Numbered from the stretch's first letter, positions 17,740-28,817 are shown. The stretch is DNA of 50,338 bases from a virus (IMGVR_UViG_3300037875_000491:1-50338), one strand, 5' to 3'. Numbers and translations are program-made. The notes: generated by a model from the sequence alone, not told the origin.

Positions 17740-20700
17740 TCAGAATCCGCCGCCGCCGCCAAAGTTACCTCCTCCGAAGTTACCTCCGCCGCCGCCACGG
17801 TTTCTGTTTCCGCCGCCGTTGAGGTTAACAACCATCGGAACTTGCAAGTTAAGATTAGGTACAAGACCTCTAGGTTGAATGTTTGGAGAAACAATTGGTG
17901 CTATGTTTACATTAGGAATTGGTGCTATGTTTACATTAGGAATTGGGGCTATATTTATATTAGAAATTGGAGCTAGATTTGGAATCAGCGGAAAGTTAGG
18001 CAACGAAGCTACTGATATAGGTGAAGGCAAACTGATGGGCGGTGGCGCAAATACTAAGTTTTGCATAATTTTTAGATCAGGTAGCAATAGACTTTTAGAC
18101 TTTATATTTTCGATATCAATATTCGGTTGAGGAGCCTTATTTATTGGGTTGTTTTCTCTCTTCTTGTCGAACTCTTCAACTTCTCGGGACAGTTCCGGTC
18201 GGAACCCAACCTTTGTACTAATTTTTGCAGACTCGATCAAGGAACAATAATCATAGGGCCAGTTGTAAGTATTTCTTCCTTGACCAAGTTCCTCTACATG
18301 ATATAATCCCTTGGTGTATATATTTTTTCTGTCCCGCAAAAAACGTTGATGTTCGGAGGGGATATCGTCGCCCACATATCCAAATATGTTATCGAACGCC
18401 AACGATCCGTGGCCTTCGTTAATCTCTTCTATCATCATTGTTGTGTAATCTGTCTGACCACGTTGTTTAACCTTGAGGATAAGCCATCTAATTTCTGGCT
18501 GGAACCCATCCTCGATACCCATGACCTCTGTGTCGATCAAATCAGGACGAGGGTGTCCGCTTCTGGGAAGTCCGAGTTCAAGCTCTTTTCTTAATATCTC
18601 AGGGAATACTGTTTCGACTTCCTCTGATTTTTCTCCTGGCATGTAGTGGTCAATGGCCGTCACGCTTGTCTTTAGCGACTTTCCAATGTCTGGCATAACG
18701 TTTTGCCACATATCTGCCAAATCTTGTCTAGACAATTCAACACTATGCTCCATCAAATAAATGATCGGTGCTTGATATAGATCGTTACCAACGAGCAATG
18801 AATCGTAGTCGTCACCACCAAAAGGATTTATAAGGTTTGAGGTCTTCGGGTAATTGGGCGGCAATAAATCTACCAACGATTTTCTTAGAGATGGGGGGAA
18901 AGAATATTTTGTAAATGCTCGTCTAAACTCTTTTATTTTTGGTCCCAAAGAATCATATGGCGCTTTCAACATCATGGAGCGCATCTTGTCAGACTCGCTG
19001 TCGTAATAATATGGTATTGCCAAAATAGCCTCAGACATTGTCTTTTCACTATCTTCAGCTAATTCTCCAATACGTTTAGCACGGGAAGGGTCCCAAGCAT
19101 TAGCCGGCATAATTTCTGTCTCATCAAACCCGACAAGGCTGGCCAAAGAAGCAATTTCTCGACCAGACCGAAGGACTGCCAAGGAAGCTTTCTTGCACGG
19201 TTTTACAAATCCTGTTGCCGTAGAGAAAGATCCGGCTGATCCTGTCGGGTTGCCGACCAGTCTAAACTCGGTAGACGCTTCATCTATGTCTGAAATGTAT
19301 AAATATATTCCCTCATTTTCTCTTGGCATAAGCCCATATTGGTGCCACATGCCCTTTGTTCCCATGTCAAAATTCCCCACCTCAAGACTTGATGAGAAAT
19401 TGTAAGGGTTTCCTGTTGGGTCCCCTGAGATGCCAGAGCCAGAGAAATCTAAAGTAGGGCATTCCCACTTGGGCATAATAACCCATTTGTTTGGGTCCAG
19501 CGGTTTTAGTTTAGAGCCGGCTTCTGACGGGAATAGATTATCAATTACTACAGATGCGTCCAAATCTTGACGGTTTTGCCATGCACGGTTCCATCCATAA
19601 AATGGAGTCCCGTGACAATCGACTAGTTCATTTTCTTCATTTGCAAAAGAGCCAGAATCAAAATCATAATAATATCCGTTTGAATTTAAATACTCAACAG
19701 ATACATCACTGCTGTTTAAGATCTGTGCTAAAGAAACTTCTGCGCTTGATTGGGGTGTATAGGTTATTCTTACCAAACTTGGTCCATAATAATATGTTGG
19801 GGTGAACGGCGCAAACTCTCCTCGGTGATATGGCCAGTTCTTTCCTTGTGGGTAAACTCCGCTGTCCACAGAAGATGTTGTTGCCGGAACGCCGCCGCCC
19901 TGCTGCGCTCCTATTTCCCAACCAAAAGACCCTGTTGAAGTAGGTGGACCAAAAGCATACGGATTATTATAAAGATTGAAATTATCCGTCTTCTTAAGAC
20001 CAATCTCCATGATATAAGCTTTAGTATTGGAAACTGCCATTTTGTTAGGATCAACTTGAGAAGTCTTCTGTACACCAGCGGGATCTGTTTTGGCTCCCTT
20101 GCTTGGAACTGATCCTACAAATTTTGTCATATATCCACCGGATTTTTTCTTCTTTAGGAAAAACTGCGGCACATTTGCTAAAAAGTTGGAAACAGACATT
20201 CGATACAAAAGGTCACTAAATGTTTTTGTGGTGCCCTGTGGGGTAAGTCTTGTTTCCGTTATTCCTTCAATTGCTCCAGAAACTTCTATGTACAGATTAT
20301 CATTAATATCAGAACAAACAACCCTTGATTTATCTGGTCCAATATGCTCTAAGGGTTTTAATATACCCTCGAATGGAATCACGTCGGACCAAAAGAATTT
20401 CATCGTATCGGGGTAGCGACCCCAATCAAAGTTTGTAAGATTTCCCTCGACCCTTCTCCTTCGATTTCCTGGCATCATACTCGGTACTGTTGCCTGATAA
20501 GCTGGGACGCCGATAACACTGAAACCGCCCACGCTCTGAGTGTGTTGCATGAGAACTCCACTAAGGCATCCGTGTAGCGGGGAAAAATAATTTGAGGCGG
20601 GTCCTTCGCCGGATCTAGATATGGAGTCTAGACCGCCGATGCTGGTAGTAGTGCCTGTAAGAAATTGAGCGCAGCCTTGTCCACCGTTAGCACCGAAGAG

Positions 20701-23700
20701 GCTTGCAGGTCCGCTGTGCAATCTAAAACGTCCCTCAACATAATACTGCCCGTTGAAGCCACTGCCGTCGGCTGACGCCGTCGTCGCCGAATAGCTCTCT
20801 CTTCTGATTGGGTATTGCACTCCTATACCAGATTTAATTGAATTGTATAAAATACCCGGAGCATAAAAAGGTCTCGATAAGATGCGCCACCGGGATGGCA
20901 AACTTGAAGAAGCAGGGACTTGTCGGGTGTCAGCGGAGGCATCGTACGAGGCGCTTGCCGCAAATAAATCTCCGCAGCCGCCGTAAAACTTGGCAAATGG
21001 TGCATAAGATTGCGAGAACAAAGTAGCTATCTGAAGAGTTCTGTTGACTGGGTAAAAACCATCATATGGCAGAAGTTTCATTATTGCTTTCGACTCTATC
21101 CCAAAATGACGGGGGCGTTTATTAAATTCACTATCTTTCGACCCTGGCGACATGAATGGTGAAAGATATTCTATTACATCCGTTGTTCCGTATCGTGGCA
21201 TAAAGTCGGCATGTGAGCCATTATAGACATTTTCACTAGCTCCGGTCAATTCAAAAGATGCCGTGACCAAAGCTGTTATAGAAGATAATTGGTCGTAGGA
21301 GGGTATCAGTTCGCTGATTCTAAACTCCGGAATTATGCTGTGGTCTTGTCCTTTTAAACGAACATCTTGGATATACTCTTCATACGTTTCATACATCGGT
21401 GTTCTAGGGGGAGCAAGTTTTGCTTTGTCTGCTCCATCAACAAATCTCCTCTCGCTTGCAGCGGTCCACGGTGGCATAGTTATTGCGCCGCCAGGTGCTC
21501 GGCGTTCTAAAAATACAGCGTAAGTATTGGGCTTAAGGGCTGGGTTTCCCAAATAAACTGTGCTTGTCCCAGACCTTAACGAAGGCACATTGTAAACGTA
21601 CTGGGAGCTATTAAGGCTTGATGTTCCGGGTATGCCGTTTCTCTCTTTCGACAGTTCATTCGCAGTTCCGCTGAGGACTCTTCCGTAGTGAGTCATCATC
21701 AACTCACCGGCTGCGTGGGTGCCCATGAAAGAACCAAGAACGTTAATGTCGTTAGAAGTAGATCCCGAAAAGTTTCTCTCTAAATAAGCCATACTAGCGG
21801 GGTCAGAAAAAAGATGAGAGTCTAAAGGCCACATAGAGCCAGTTCCGGGGGCATTTGCAACATTTTGATAAAATACAGGAGCCTGCTCGTCAAAACGAAC
21901 TGTGTACCCTTGTGATGTGATGAAAGGGGATACAAGTCTGTTGTGTTGACTGTTGCCTTGTCTGAGGTAGTCTATTGCGGGGGCTGTGTCGCTTGAATCA
22001 TCGAAAGGAATGAAGTTATATTCGTAGAGAGATGGACGATTGCCGGCGCTTATCTTTAAGGCATTTGGCAGAGTTACATCAGATATTTGAGTTGCTGCTC
22101 CCATGGTACCAGATATGTCATTCCTCCAAGAATCTTGAGAAAATGCAAGTCTCTGTCTAGTTCCAGAAAGATATGTGTATCTCTCTCGTGGGAATATTGT
22201 TTCCGAGTAAACCATCATTTTTATAAGTTCGGCACCCGTGGTGTTTCTTTGGACTTTATCTACATAATTGTCCCTAAGAACTTCGTATGGTCTTCTTATC
22301 TTTCCGGAATTATATCCAGCTTTTTCTCCAAGTTTTATATTTATTTCTTTGTTCGCAAATCCTTGGAGAAGGTTTCCGTAAGAATATTTTAAAGTAACAT
22401 CCACCTTATCATCATAATTCGTTTTCGCCGGAGTACCTCGTGTTGTTTCAATCTGGTGTATGATCGGCTTATAACGAGAAGTTATTGGGGGCTCAACGTA
22501 TCTCTCTGAAAAGCTTGAGGTTATAACACCCGTGAACCTGTCTGTGTAGTGCCGGCTTTTTGTAGACTCTTGCCAGCCCTTGGTGCTAGGGGTTGATATG
22601 AATCCCTTGCTTGAAGGTAGTCTCAAAATTCGTTTTGTTTCGTTGACTGGGGCGAATTCATAAACATTATTTTTTGCATAATAAACAGCTTCGGAGGATT
22701 GTGCAGCCCTTGTCTGGCTCCATGGAGCGAAGCCCCTATTATTGACCCATCTATAGTTTGGTTGCCCAGAAGATGCAGTGAATACGGATCCTATCGGATT
22801 CCGTTCGAACGCATCGCTTCCCAAGGTGAAGTCTACAAAATAGGAGACGAGGGGGGAGGTGGTCTGACCTGTTGTGCCGGCGATGCTTGTATTACCGGAG
22901 GTGCCAACAGCAGACTGTGTCAGGCTTATAGTAGGCCATTCCCCTAAGCCAAAATCTACGGAGGCTGCTGTGTTGGCCTCGATGCCGATTTCCCCGTAAG
23001 TATCCTTGGCGGCTCGTAAACAAACCAGTTGCGAATCTCTGATTGCCGCCAGTGTAGTTGTTGAAGCGCCCACACCCCAAGTATAATTTCTAGTTGAGTT
23101 TCTAGTAAAAGAGTTAAGGGCGATAGGGGAACCGGCAGTCGATGCTGCGAGTGTAAGGACCAATCCGGCAGAATCTGTCAGTATCGTAGTGCGTCCGTAC
23201 CACTCTGTGCGGTCGAGGCTAGCAATAGCAATCAGCCCAGCTTGTCCAACGGTGCCTGGTACAACTCCAAGAGAAGCAGTAACCCTGTATATATCAGATG
23301 GATACCTAGACCCCGAAAGCATATATTGTGAAAATGTCGCCGGGTTATCCGATCCGGATACCATGTCCTTGAACCAGTTTGTCCTGTCTGCCTGCGGTAT
23401 TGGTCTTGTTACAAAAGCGTTGTCATACTGATAGTTCTGCCGGTATAATTCATTATTGGCCCCACCAGAACCAACATGGTCGGTGGAGCCTATTACAACC
23501 CGGTTTGTTGCGTTTCTTTGTGTCTTGTGATAAGGAGATGCTTTTGCTATCTGCTTTGGATCAACCTGCATTGCTATTGGTGTAATCCCAGTAACTTCTG
23601 AGAGTTCTTCTGTAAAGTTTGTGCCTATAATTTGATCATCGAAATCATTTTTTCTCAGCGATACAATTACCGTAGTACTACCGCCAACAGATGTTGATGT

Positions 23701-26700
23701 GTTAGATAAAACTGTATACTTAAAAGGATTGGATAGACTACCCACCCAGGCGGTCAGACTTATAGATATCGCCATTGCTAAATCAACATCACCAGCACTA
23801 CCCGGACTTAAACCATTAATACCAATTTCAGTGGCGGTAGAATTTACTGTCAGCACAGTACTGTCAGTTTCTGCCTCGTACGCATCTCCGTCTGGTGTTA
23901 TGAATTGTAGAGGCTCTCCATCAGCAAATTGAGCATTTGATAAAAACAAGGACGCAGATGGATATCCAAATTGCTGTACCCCCTCATTTAAAAAATCAAG
24001 AGCTACCTGAGAGTTCGTATTGTAGGATGGTCCGGTGTAGGAAACAGTATCAGAATTGTATGGAGAGATTGGAGTAAAGTCACGCATTATCTCATCGCTA
24101 GACCCCGAGAATCCTCCCCAGTTGACATGGGCAGCCAGTTCTTTCAGGTAGGGCTTTCTCGTGTCAATATTTCTAAATGGTAATGCATTGTTCGGTGAAT
24201 ATTGATCCGAAGGAATATCCCTAAACTGTTGATTTGAATCGAATTTCCCGCCGGGAGAAGAAAATCGGTTGGTTATAACTGTTTTGTTGCGGCGCAATGA
24301 CCCAGAATGTTGATCTACGGCAGATCCGAAGGGGCCACGTTGTCTTGGGTTATAATAATCGGCAGATCCGCTTCTGTCAAGGGACATCATACTGATTGAT
24401 CTTAAGAATGGAGTTGGAATAGAACCAGTATAATAAAGATTATTATGGAATAAGAAATCCATATTCGCTGAGGAACGGTCAGAAGTTTGTAGAACTTCGT
24501 AATTCTCTGCAAAGTTTCCTATAGGGTTGACACCACCGGTAACGACACCATCTAGGTTTTGTAAATTTGTTCTTATGTTTGCAATATTAATGGGCGATGC
24601 TGCCCCCAGCGTTCTACGATAAGATCCTTTAGGGATGGTGCCTGTGACCAGCGACCGAATTCTTCCCTTAGTTGGGTTGGTTGCCAGAAACTCAAGAACG
24701 AAAGCTTCTTTGCGGTCAGACTGTCGTAGTGGTGAAACGTGTCTACTTTGCAACCCGCCAACGTGTTGGTAGGTAAATGGTCCCTGGAGTGTTTCTGCCG
24801 GTTCGTGCAGGTTTGTGATTATGGTGCCGGTCAGTCCATTGTTTGTAACATCTGCCATATAGCCAGTATCAACGCTTGAACTATACGCTGTGAATGGAAC
24901 CAATAACTCGCCACCATAAACTTCATTATCATTAGTAGCTGCAAATACAGTCTTTATTTTTACTTTTGGATCAGAGACATCTGTGGTGTCCTTGAACTCT
25001 CTAAAATCTCCAAAAGTTATATCTCTAATACTAGGATATTTATAAGTCCCAGGAGTTTGTCCAATTCCTTGGCTTTTGTATACAGAGCCACCAATCTTTA
25101 CAACCTTGCTGGCAGTTATTTCTGATTGTAATACGCTCAGAATTTGTTGCTTGGCGGCGTTTACGCCGGGGACCGAGGAGGAGATCGTCGGATTTGTTCT
25201 TTCGGCCTTATACTTCCACCAAAAAGAGTGTTCGTTTTCTTTTTGAGGAGAAGACGGTAATGGCGCTCTTGTTTCCGTATACCGAACAATCCCAGCTTGG
25301 GCACCGTAAGCCTGTTGAGTTAGCCCGGCTCTAGCCAATGGCTGTGATCCCATTGTCCCTCTTGCAAAATCTCCGCCAGGGGGGAACGTATTTTTTCTAT
25401 CCCCTAGAAATGTATATTTATATTTTGGTCGCTCTAAGAGATGGCTTTCGACAACAGTACGAACTCCTTCGGCATGAGGAGATGACGCTGGATATAATTG
25501 CTCAACGACATCTCCTATCGAGGAGTCTATCCATTTATAATAACTGACATACTTTTCTAGGTCCGGAATATCTCCTACCTTATTAAAGAATATCTGCCTT
25601 AGTTTTTCCATAGACTTATAATTCGGTCGATAAATATTTACCGGTTCGCCTATAAGATTGTTCATTTCTTCTATAGAAGCGAAAAGCTGGAGCATTCTTT
25701 TAGAAATGCTAGCATACATGCTTTTTTCTAGGGCATAATAATAATCGGTGGGGCGAGCGGACGGGGAGAACACATTCGTATCAGCCGAAACCACCGAGAT
25801 CATGTCTGTGCTTGAAGCATATTCAGGTAGTTGGGGCTCCTCTTTATAGACATACCCTTTTCTTACTGGGGTGGATGAAGCGACAAAGCTATCTCCACGT
25901 CCGGTATGTTGGCGTAGGTTTATATTGCTAAAGACTCCCTGGTATTGCCTATCATATGTATTTTCAGCGGAGCCGGAGGAACGATCCAAGACATTGAATT
26001 GTCCGCTTGGGTTACTTCCGGTAACATCTGCGAAGTCCCAGTTCAGTGCCAGAGTTTCAGCCCTAGGAATGTACATACCTGGGTTTCTTGCCTGGAATTC
26101 ATAAGCATCTCTTGTGGGATTTTGGCGACCATAGGTGTCAACTTCTTTAGCATGAAGGTCAACAGTACCCGTTGGCAGTAGATCCGACCAATATCTTAAG
26201 CTGCTTGCTTTAACATCCGAGTATGCTTTTACAGATCCTGTGAAATTAGTCTTATGAGCACCAACAAATAATCTTTTTGCCGACGTAACAATATTTGATC
26301 CACTAGGATAGTCTAAAGATAAAGTTGTCTGGAAGGCGTTCCTTTTGATACCGGTGTCATAGTTTACGCCATAGAAAGAAAGCTCATATCCATCGCTTAT
26401 GTCTATGAAGGAGCCCAGGATTCCTGTCGCAAGTTGATATTTTGTAGGGGTAACGCTTAAGGCAAAATTCCATTTTTGATTATCATATACGTTTTGAAAA
26501 ATACTGGAAGATGCTATGATTGCTCCATCTCGATCCTGCACGACGAAATAAGCATCTTTTACTTTCTCTGGGGGAGAAAATACTTCAGAAAAAGGAGCCG
26601 GTGATTTAATCGCACGAACTTGGAGCCCCCAATCTTGGGCCGTGCCGGTGACCGTGGTATGCGTGTTGTACTGTATCCCCGTAGATCCAGTTTCCGGAGT

Positions 26701-28815
26701 ATGAAAACCGAACAAAGAAGAAGTTATGACAGGGAAGTAATCATAGCCTAGGTTTAAAGTATTTTGGAAGGAAGGGAAAATTACTTCGCACTCGGTTGTA
26801 AAGCCAAATTCTTGTAAGGTTGCGCTGCCGCTGTCTCCGTAAATCGTTCCCCAGGCACCAGAAACATCAGAATTATAATATTGGTATACTGACCCGGTAA
26901 CATCACCCTGATTTAATAGTCCTGTGAAATCCACATATTTTTTTGAACTTATTGCAGGCTTATATTGGGTTTGTAGTTTATACGAAGAATCAACACCATA
27001 TGTGTTTAGAGAAACGATTCCTTCGTCTATACCAAAACACCTGATTGTGTTTCTTATAGATTTTTCATTTCCCTTTGATTTAAAAATATGGTTTAGATTG
27101 TTATAGAGGTTTCGATATATTGTATTTTTAACAGAAACAATATCCTGCTCAAAGTTAATCTGTTCATCTCTTTTAAAGTAGTTTTCTAAAATACCTGCAT
27201 TTTCAAATAGGTCAGAGATTTCTAGTCCATAATTGCCGACAAGCCTATCGTTGTGAGGAAATTCCTCGATACTCCCTGTTGCGCTACCGCTGATATATCC
27301 TAGGTCTTTTATCTTAGACAGTTGCGATATCTGGAGGTGTAGGGTATCGAAATAGTTTGCGACTATCTGAGTTATGCTTCTTAGCTCTTGTGTCGAATTT
27401 TCGTCTTCTTCTGTTATCCAAGCAGGTATCGAATTGATAAGGTGAGCAGTATTAGAATAATCGTATTCACGGCCTAGGTCAGCTAGGTTTTTTTGAATAG
27501 TCGTTAAATTTGAATTTGGAGATCGTACAATTGGGTCTGCAATTTCCGAAACGCTATGAATCTGTCTTTCATCGAGGGCAGATCCATCTCGCCTAATACC
27601 CGAAGTCTCATACCCTCTCCAAGTTCCATTAGTTATTCTTCCAGAGTAATCTAAAACTATTTTATCAGTAGCATCAACACTAGTTGTGCCTTCGTTAAAT
27701 TTATAGTAAACTCCCAAATCTACATTAGCTAAATACTTGTCTGCTCCGCCATGTACAGGAGCTAGCCAATATCTTCCAACCTCGGCGGCGTTACGAGCTT
27801 TTTTCCAAAACCTAAATTCGTCCAAAGAGGCCGAGAGCTTTCCGTATCCTTTATAGACCGTTCTCGCCAGTAAGGGAGATGACCCGGAAGGGGCGGCAAC
27901 CAAAGCGCCAATGGCGGCTACCAAAGATCCTGTAACGAGGTCAACTCTTCCGGTATGACGACCAGACCCTGTTATATTTGTCTCCGTGTTGGCACCATCT
28001 ACATAAAAATCGATTGAAGGGATTGAGCCGCTAGTGTTAAACACAAATGAATAAAAATTCCAAGTATCGTTTGTCGTGCTTAATCCGCCTGTTGTCGGCA
28101 CCGACTGAGTTACAAAACCTGTTGCACCACTCATCATGGTAACCCTGAACCTGTCTTCAGAACCGGAAAATACTTCTATCCTTAATCTTCCATATCCGGA
28201 CGATCCGGAGGCATACCCATTATGTACATCGAAAATTACTTGTTTATCAGATTGGGCTTCCTCGCCGGGAATACTCAGAGCTTTTTTATAGAAAAACTCC
28301 ACCGTTGATCCGCTTATGCCACCAAATTCTAAATTGTTGGTCCTGTTTGAGCCAGTTGAATAAACAGTTGTTGCATGTGGTCCGCCCAGTATCTCAATAT
28401 ACTCTTTAGAAGAAGAGAAATATCCAGAAGAGCCAGAGGTTACTGAACCATATGTGTTGCCGAGAACGACGAATCCTGTGGAGGTGGGGTATTTGTTTTC
28501 AAAGACCCACTTTTCCAAAGGATTCATGCTATTATAAAAATCTACTTTCTCTAGTTTTGAACCATCGTATGGATAATTGTTTAAAACGTGGGAAAATGCA
28601 TTATCATAATATTCTTCAGCAGATCCAAATTTAGCAAATTCCTTTGGGTCTGCATAGTCAACAGCAGGAAGATAACTTTCTTGTTTATTAACGCTGGCGG
28701 CTAATTGTTCAGAAGACTCAATGGCCGACTTAACATCGACTAAGGATGACTTTTTTAAATATTTCCCAATAGAACTTGCCTGCTTTGTTCTTTTAAATAA
28801 CTTTTTAACGCTCAT
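17740..28815 (-). CDS. Giant virion protein (3691 residues) with LamG-like domains
   Basis: At about 11 kb this is the largest gene here. Residues 1-120 carry a conserved opening (KYLKKSSLVDVKSAIESSEQ, NYPYDGSKLEKVDFYNS, LEKWVFENKYPTSTGFVVLG). A concanavalin-like LamG domain spans about 140-405, with NTNDTWNFYSFVF-type strands and SASLDEFRFWKKARNAAEV. A helical part follows (485-602), then a second LamG-like stretch (665-895). Inserted beta domains with STVLTVNSTATEIG (about 1645) and TTILTDSAGLVLTL (about 1880) interrupt the middle. The C-terminus has NVNIAPIP repeats and a Gly-rich tail. LamG domains often bind carbohydrate, so host-surface contact is plausible. Its place directly after gp6 and the 489-residue gene suggests a tail-tip or baseplate appendage. 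Both roles are inferred. The gene is uninterrupted. Confidence 0.83.
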   Translation of the reverse strand: MSVKKLFKRTKQASSIGKYLKKSSLVDVKSAIESSEQLAASVNKQESYLPAVDYADPKEFAKFGSAEEYYDNAFSHVLNNYPYDGSKLEKVDFYNSMNPLEKWVFENKYPTSTGFVVLGNTYGSVTSGSSGYFSSSKEYIEILGGPHATTVYSTGSNRTNNLEFGGISGSTVEFFYKKALSIPGEEAQSDKQVIFDVHNGYASGSSGYGRLRIEVFSGSEDRFRVTMMSGATGFVTQSVPTTGGLSTTNDTWNFYSFVFNTSGSIPSIDFYVDGANTETNITGSGRHTGRVDLVTGSLVAAIGALVAAPSGSSPLLARTVYKGYGKLSASLDEFRFWKKARNAAEVGRYWLAPVHGGADKYLANVDLGVYYKFNEGTTSVDATDKIVLDYSGRITNGTWRGYETSGIRRDGSALDERQIHSVSEIADPIVRSPNSNLTTIQKNLADLGREYDYSNTAHLINSIPAWITEEDENSTQELRSITQIVANYFDTLHLQISQLSKIKDLGYISGSATGSIEEFPHNDRLVGNYGLEISDLFENAGILENYFKRDEQINFEQDIVSVKNTIYRNLYNNLNHIFKSKGNEKSIRNTIRCFGIDEGIVSLNTYGVDSSYKLQTQYKPAISSKKYVDFTGLLNQGDVTGSVYQYYNSDVSGAWGTIYGDSGSATLQEFGFTTECEVIFPSFQNTLNLGYDYFPVITSSLFGFHTPETGSTGIQYNTHTTVTGTAQDWGLQVRAIKSPAPFSEVFSPPEKVKDAYFVVQDRDGAIIASSSIFQNVYDNQKWNFALSVTPTKYQLATGILGSFIDISDGYELSFYGVNYDTGIKRNAFQTTLSLDYPSGSNIVTSAKRLFVGAHKTNFTGSVKAYSDVKASSLRYWSDLLPTGTVDLHAKEVDTYGRQNPTRDAYEFQARNPGMYIPRAETLALNWDFADVTGSNPSGQFNVLDRSSGSAENTYDRQYQGVFSNINLRQHTGRGDSFVASSTPVRKGYVYKEEPQLPEYASSTDMISVVSADTNVFSPSARPTDYYYALEKSMYASISKRMLQLFASIEEMNNLIGEPVNIYRPNYKSMEKLRQIFFNKVGDIPDLEKYVSYYKWIDSSIGDVVEQLYPASSPHAEGVRTVVESHLLERPKYKYTFLGDRKNTFPPGGDFARGTMGSQPLARAGLTQQAYGAQAGIVRYTETRAPLPSSPQKENEHSFWWKYKAERTNPTISSSVPGVNAAKQQILSVLQSEITASKVVKIGGSVYKSQGIGQTPGTYKYPSIRDITFGDFREFKDTTDVSDPKVKIKTVFAATNDNEVYGGELLVPFTAYSSSVDTGYMADVTNNGLTGTIITNLHEPAETLQGPFTYQHVGGLQSRHVSPLRQSDRKEAFVLEFLATNPTKGRIRSLVTGTIPKGSYRRTLGAASPINIANIRTNLQNLDGVVTGGVNPIGNFAENYEVLQTSDRSSANMDFLFHNNLYYTGSIPTPFLRSISMMSLDRSGSADYYNPRQRGPFGSAVDQHSGSLRRNKTVITNRFSSPGGKFDSNQQFRDIPSDQYSPNNALPFRNIDTRKPYLKELAAHVNWGGFSGSSDEIMRDFTPISPYNSDTVSYTGPSYNTNSQVALDFLNEGVQQFGYPSASLFLSNAQFADGEPLQFITPDGDAYEAETDSTVLTVNSTATEIGINGLSPGSAGDVDLAMAISISLTAWVGSLSNPFKYTVLSNTSTSVGGSTTVIVSLRKNDFDDQIIGTNFTEELSEVTGITPIAMQVDPKQIAKASPYHKTQRNATNRVVIGSTDHVGSGGANNELYRQNYQYDNAFVTRPIPQADRTNWFKDMVSGSDNPATFSQYMLSGSRYPSDIYRVTASLGVVPGTVGQAGLIAIASLDRTEWYGRTTILTDSAGLVLTLAASTAGSPIALNSFTRNSTRNYTWGVGASTTTLAAIRDSQLVCLRAAKDTYGEIGIEANTAASVDFGLGEWPTISLTQSAVGTSGNTSIAGTTGQTTSPLVSYFVDFTLGSDAFERNPIGSVFTASSGQPNYRWVNNRGFAPWSQTRAAQSSEAVYYAKNNVYEFAPVNETKRILRLPSSKGFISTPSTKGWQESTKSRHYTDRFTGVITSSFSERYVEPPITSRYKPIIHQIETTRGTPAKTNYDDKVDVTLKYSYGNLLQGFANKEINIKLGEKAGYNSGKIRRPYEVLRDNYVDKVQRNTTGAELIKMMVYSETIFPRERYTYLSGTRQRLAFSQDSWRNDISGTMGAATQISDVTLPNALKISAGNRPSLYEYNFIPFDDSSDTAPAIDYLRQGNSQHNRLVSPFITSQGYTVRFDEQAPVFYQNVANAPGTGSMWPLDSHLFSDPASMAYLERNFSGSTSNDINVLGSFMGTHAAGELMMTHYGRVLSGTANELSKERNGIPGTSSLNSSQYVYNVPSLRSGTSTVYLGNPALKPNTYAVFLERRAPGGAITMPPWTAASERRFVDGADKAKLAPPRTPMYETYEEYIQDVRLKGQDHSIIPEFRISELIPSYDQLSSITALVTASFELTGASENVYNGSHADFMPRYGTTDVIEYLSPFMSPGSKDSEFNKRPRHFGIESKAIMKLLPYDGFYPVNRTLQIATLFSQSYAPFAKFYGGCGDLFAASASYDASADTRQVPASSSLPSRWRILSRPFYAPGILYNSIKSGIGVQYPIRRESYSATTASADGSGFNGQYYVEGRFRLHSGPASLFGANGGQGCAQFLTGTTTSIGGLDSISRSGEGPASNYFSPLHGCLSGVLMQHTQSVGGFSVIGVPAYQATVPSMMPGNRRRRVEGNLTNFDWGRYPDTMKFFWSDVIPFEGILKPLEHIGPDKSRVVCSDINDNLYIEVSGAIEGITETRLTPQGTTKTFSDLLYRMSVSNFLANVPQFFLKKKKSGGYMTKFVGSVPSKGAKTDPAGVQKTSQVDPNKMAVSNTKAYIMEIGLKKTDNFNLYNNPYAFGPPTSTGSFGWEIGAQQGGGVPATTSSVDSGVYPQGKNWPYHRGEFAPFTPTYYYGPSLVRITYTPQSSAEVSLAQILNSSDVSVEYLNSNGYYYDFDSGSFANEENELVDCHGTPFYGWNRAWQNRQDLDASVVIDNLFPSEAGSKLKPLDPNKWVIMPKWECPTLDFSGSGISGDPTGNPYNFSSSLEVGNFDMGTKGMWHQYGLMPRENEGIYLYISDIDEASTEFRLVGNPTGSAGSFSTATGFVKPCKKASLAVLRSGREIASLASLVGFDETEIMPANAWDPSRAKRIGELAEDSEKTMSEAILAIPYYYDSESDKMRSMMLKAPYDSLGPKIKEFRRAFTKYSFPPSLRKSLVDLLPPNYPKTSNLINPFGGDDYDSLLVGNDLYQAPIIYLMEHSVELSRQDLADMWQNVMPDIGKSLKTSVTAIDHYMPGEKSEEVETVFPEILRKELELGLPRSGHPRPDLIDTEVMGIEDGFQPEIRWLILKVKQRGQTDYTTMMIEEINEGHGSLAFDNIFGYVGDDIPSEHQRFLRDRKNIYTKGLYHVEELGQGRNTYNWPYDYCSLIESAKISTKVGFRPELSREVEEFDKKRENNPINKAPQPNIDIENIKSKSLLLPDLKIMQNLVFAPPPISLPSPISVASLPNFPLIPNLAPISNINIAPIPNVNIAPIPNVNIAPIVSPNIQPRGLVPNLNLQVPMVVNLNGGGNRNRGGGGGNFGGGNFGGGGGF
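17743..17815 (-). repeat. Glycine-rich C-terminal tail of the giant protein
   Basis: The last 25 or so residues consist of runs of four or five glycines separated by NF or R-N-R. They are encoded by GGC/GGA-rich DNA, much richer in G and C than the flanking sequence. Such tails are flexible or prone to self-association. Confidence 0.8.
17893..17988 (-). repeat. 24-bp tandem repeats encoding NVNIAPIP
   Basis: Units 17893-17916 and 17917-17940 are identical. Unit 17941-17964 differs at a few bases, and 17965-17988 is a degenerate fourth copy. Each encodes eight residues of the type N-x-N-I-A-P-I-P near residues 3610-3640 of the giant protein. The copy number probably varies. Confidence 0.85.
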
Positions 28816-28817
28816 GT

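Noticed and set aside
17950-17962. TATAAATA-like string on the minus strand
   Set aside because: It arises from the 24-bp coding repeat in the giant gene, over 240 bases from the next start.
25410-25425. TATAAATA octamer on the minus strand
   Set aside because: It lies deep inside the giant gene and is explained by Tyr-Lys codons; no gene starts nearby.
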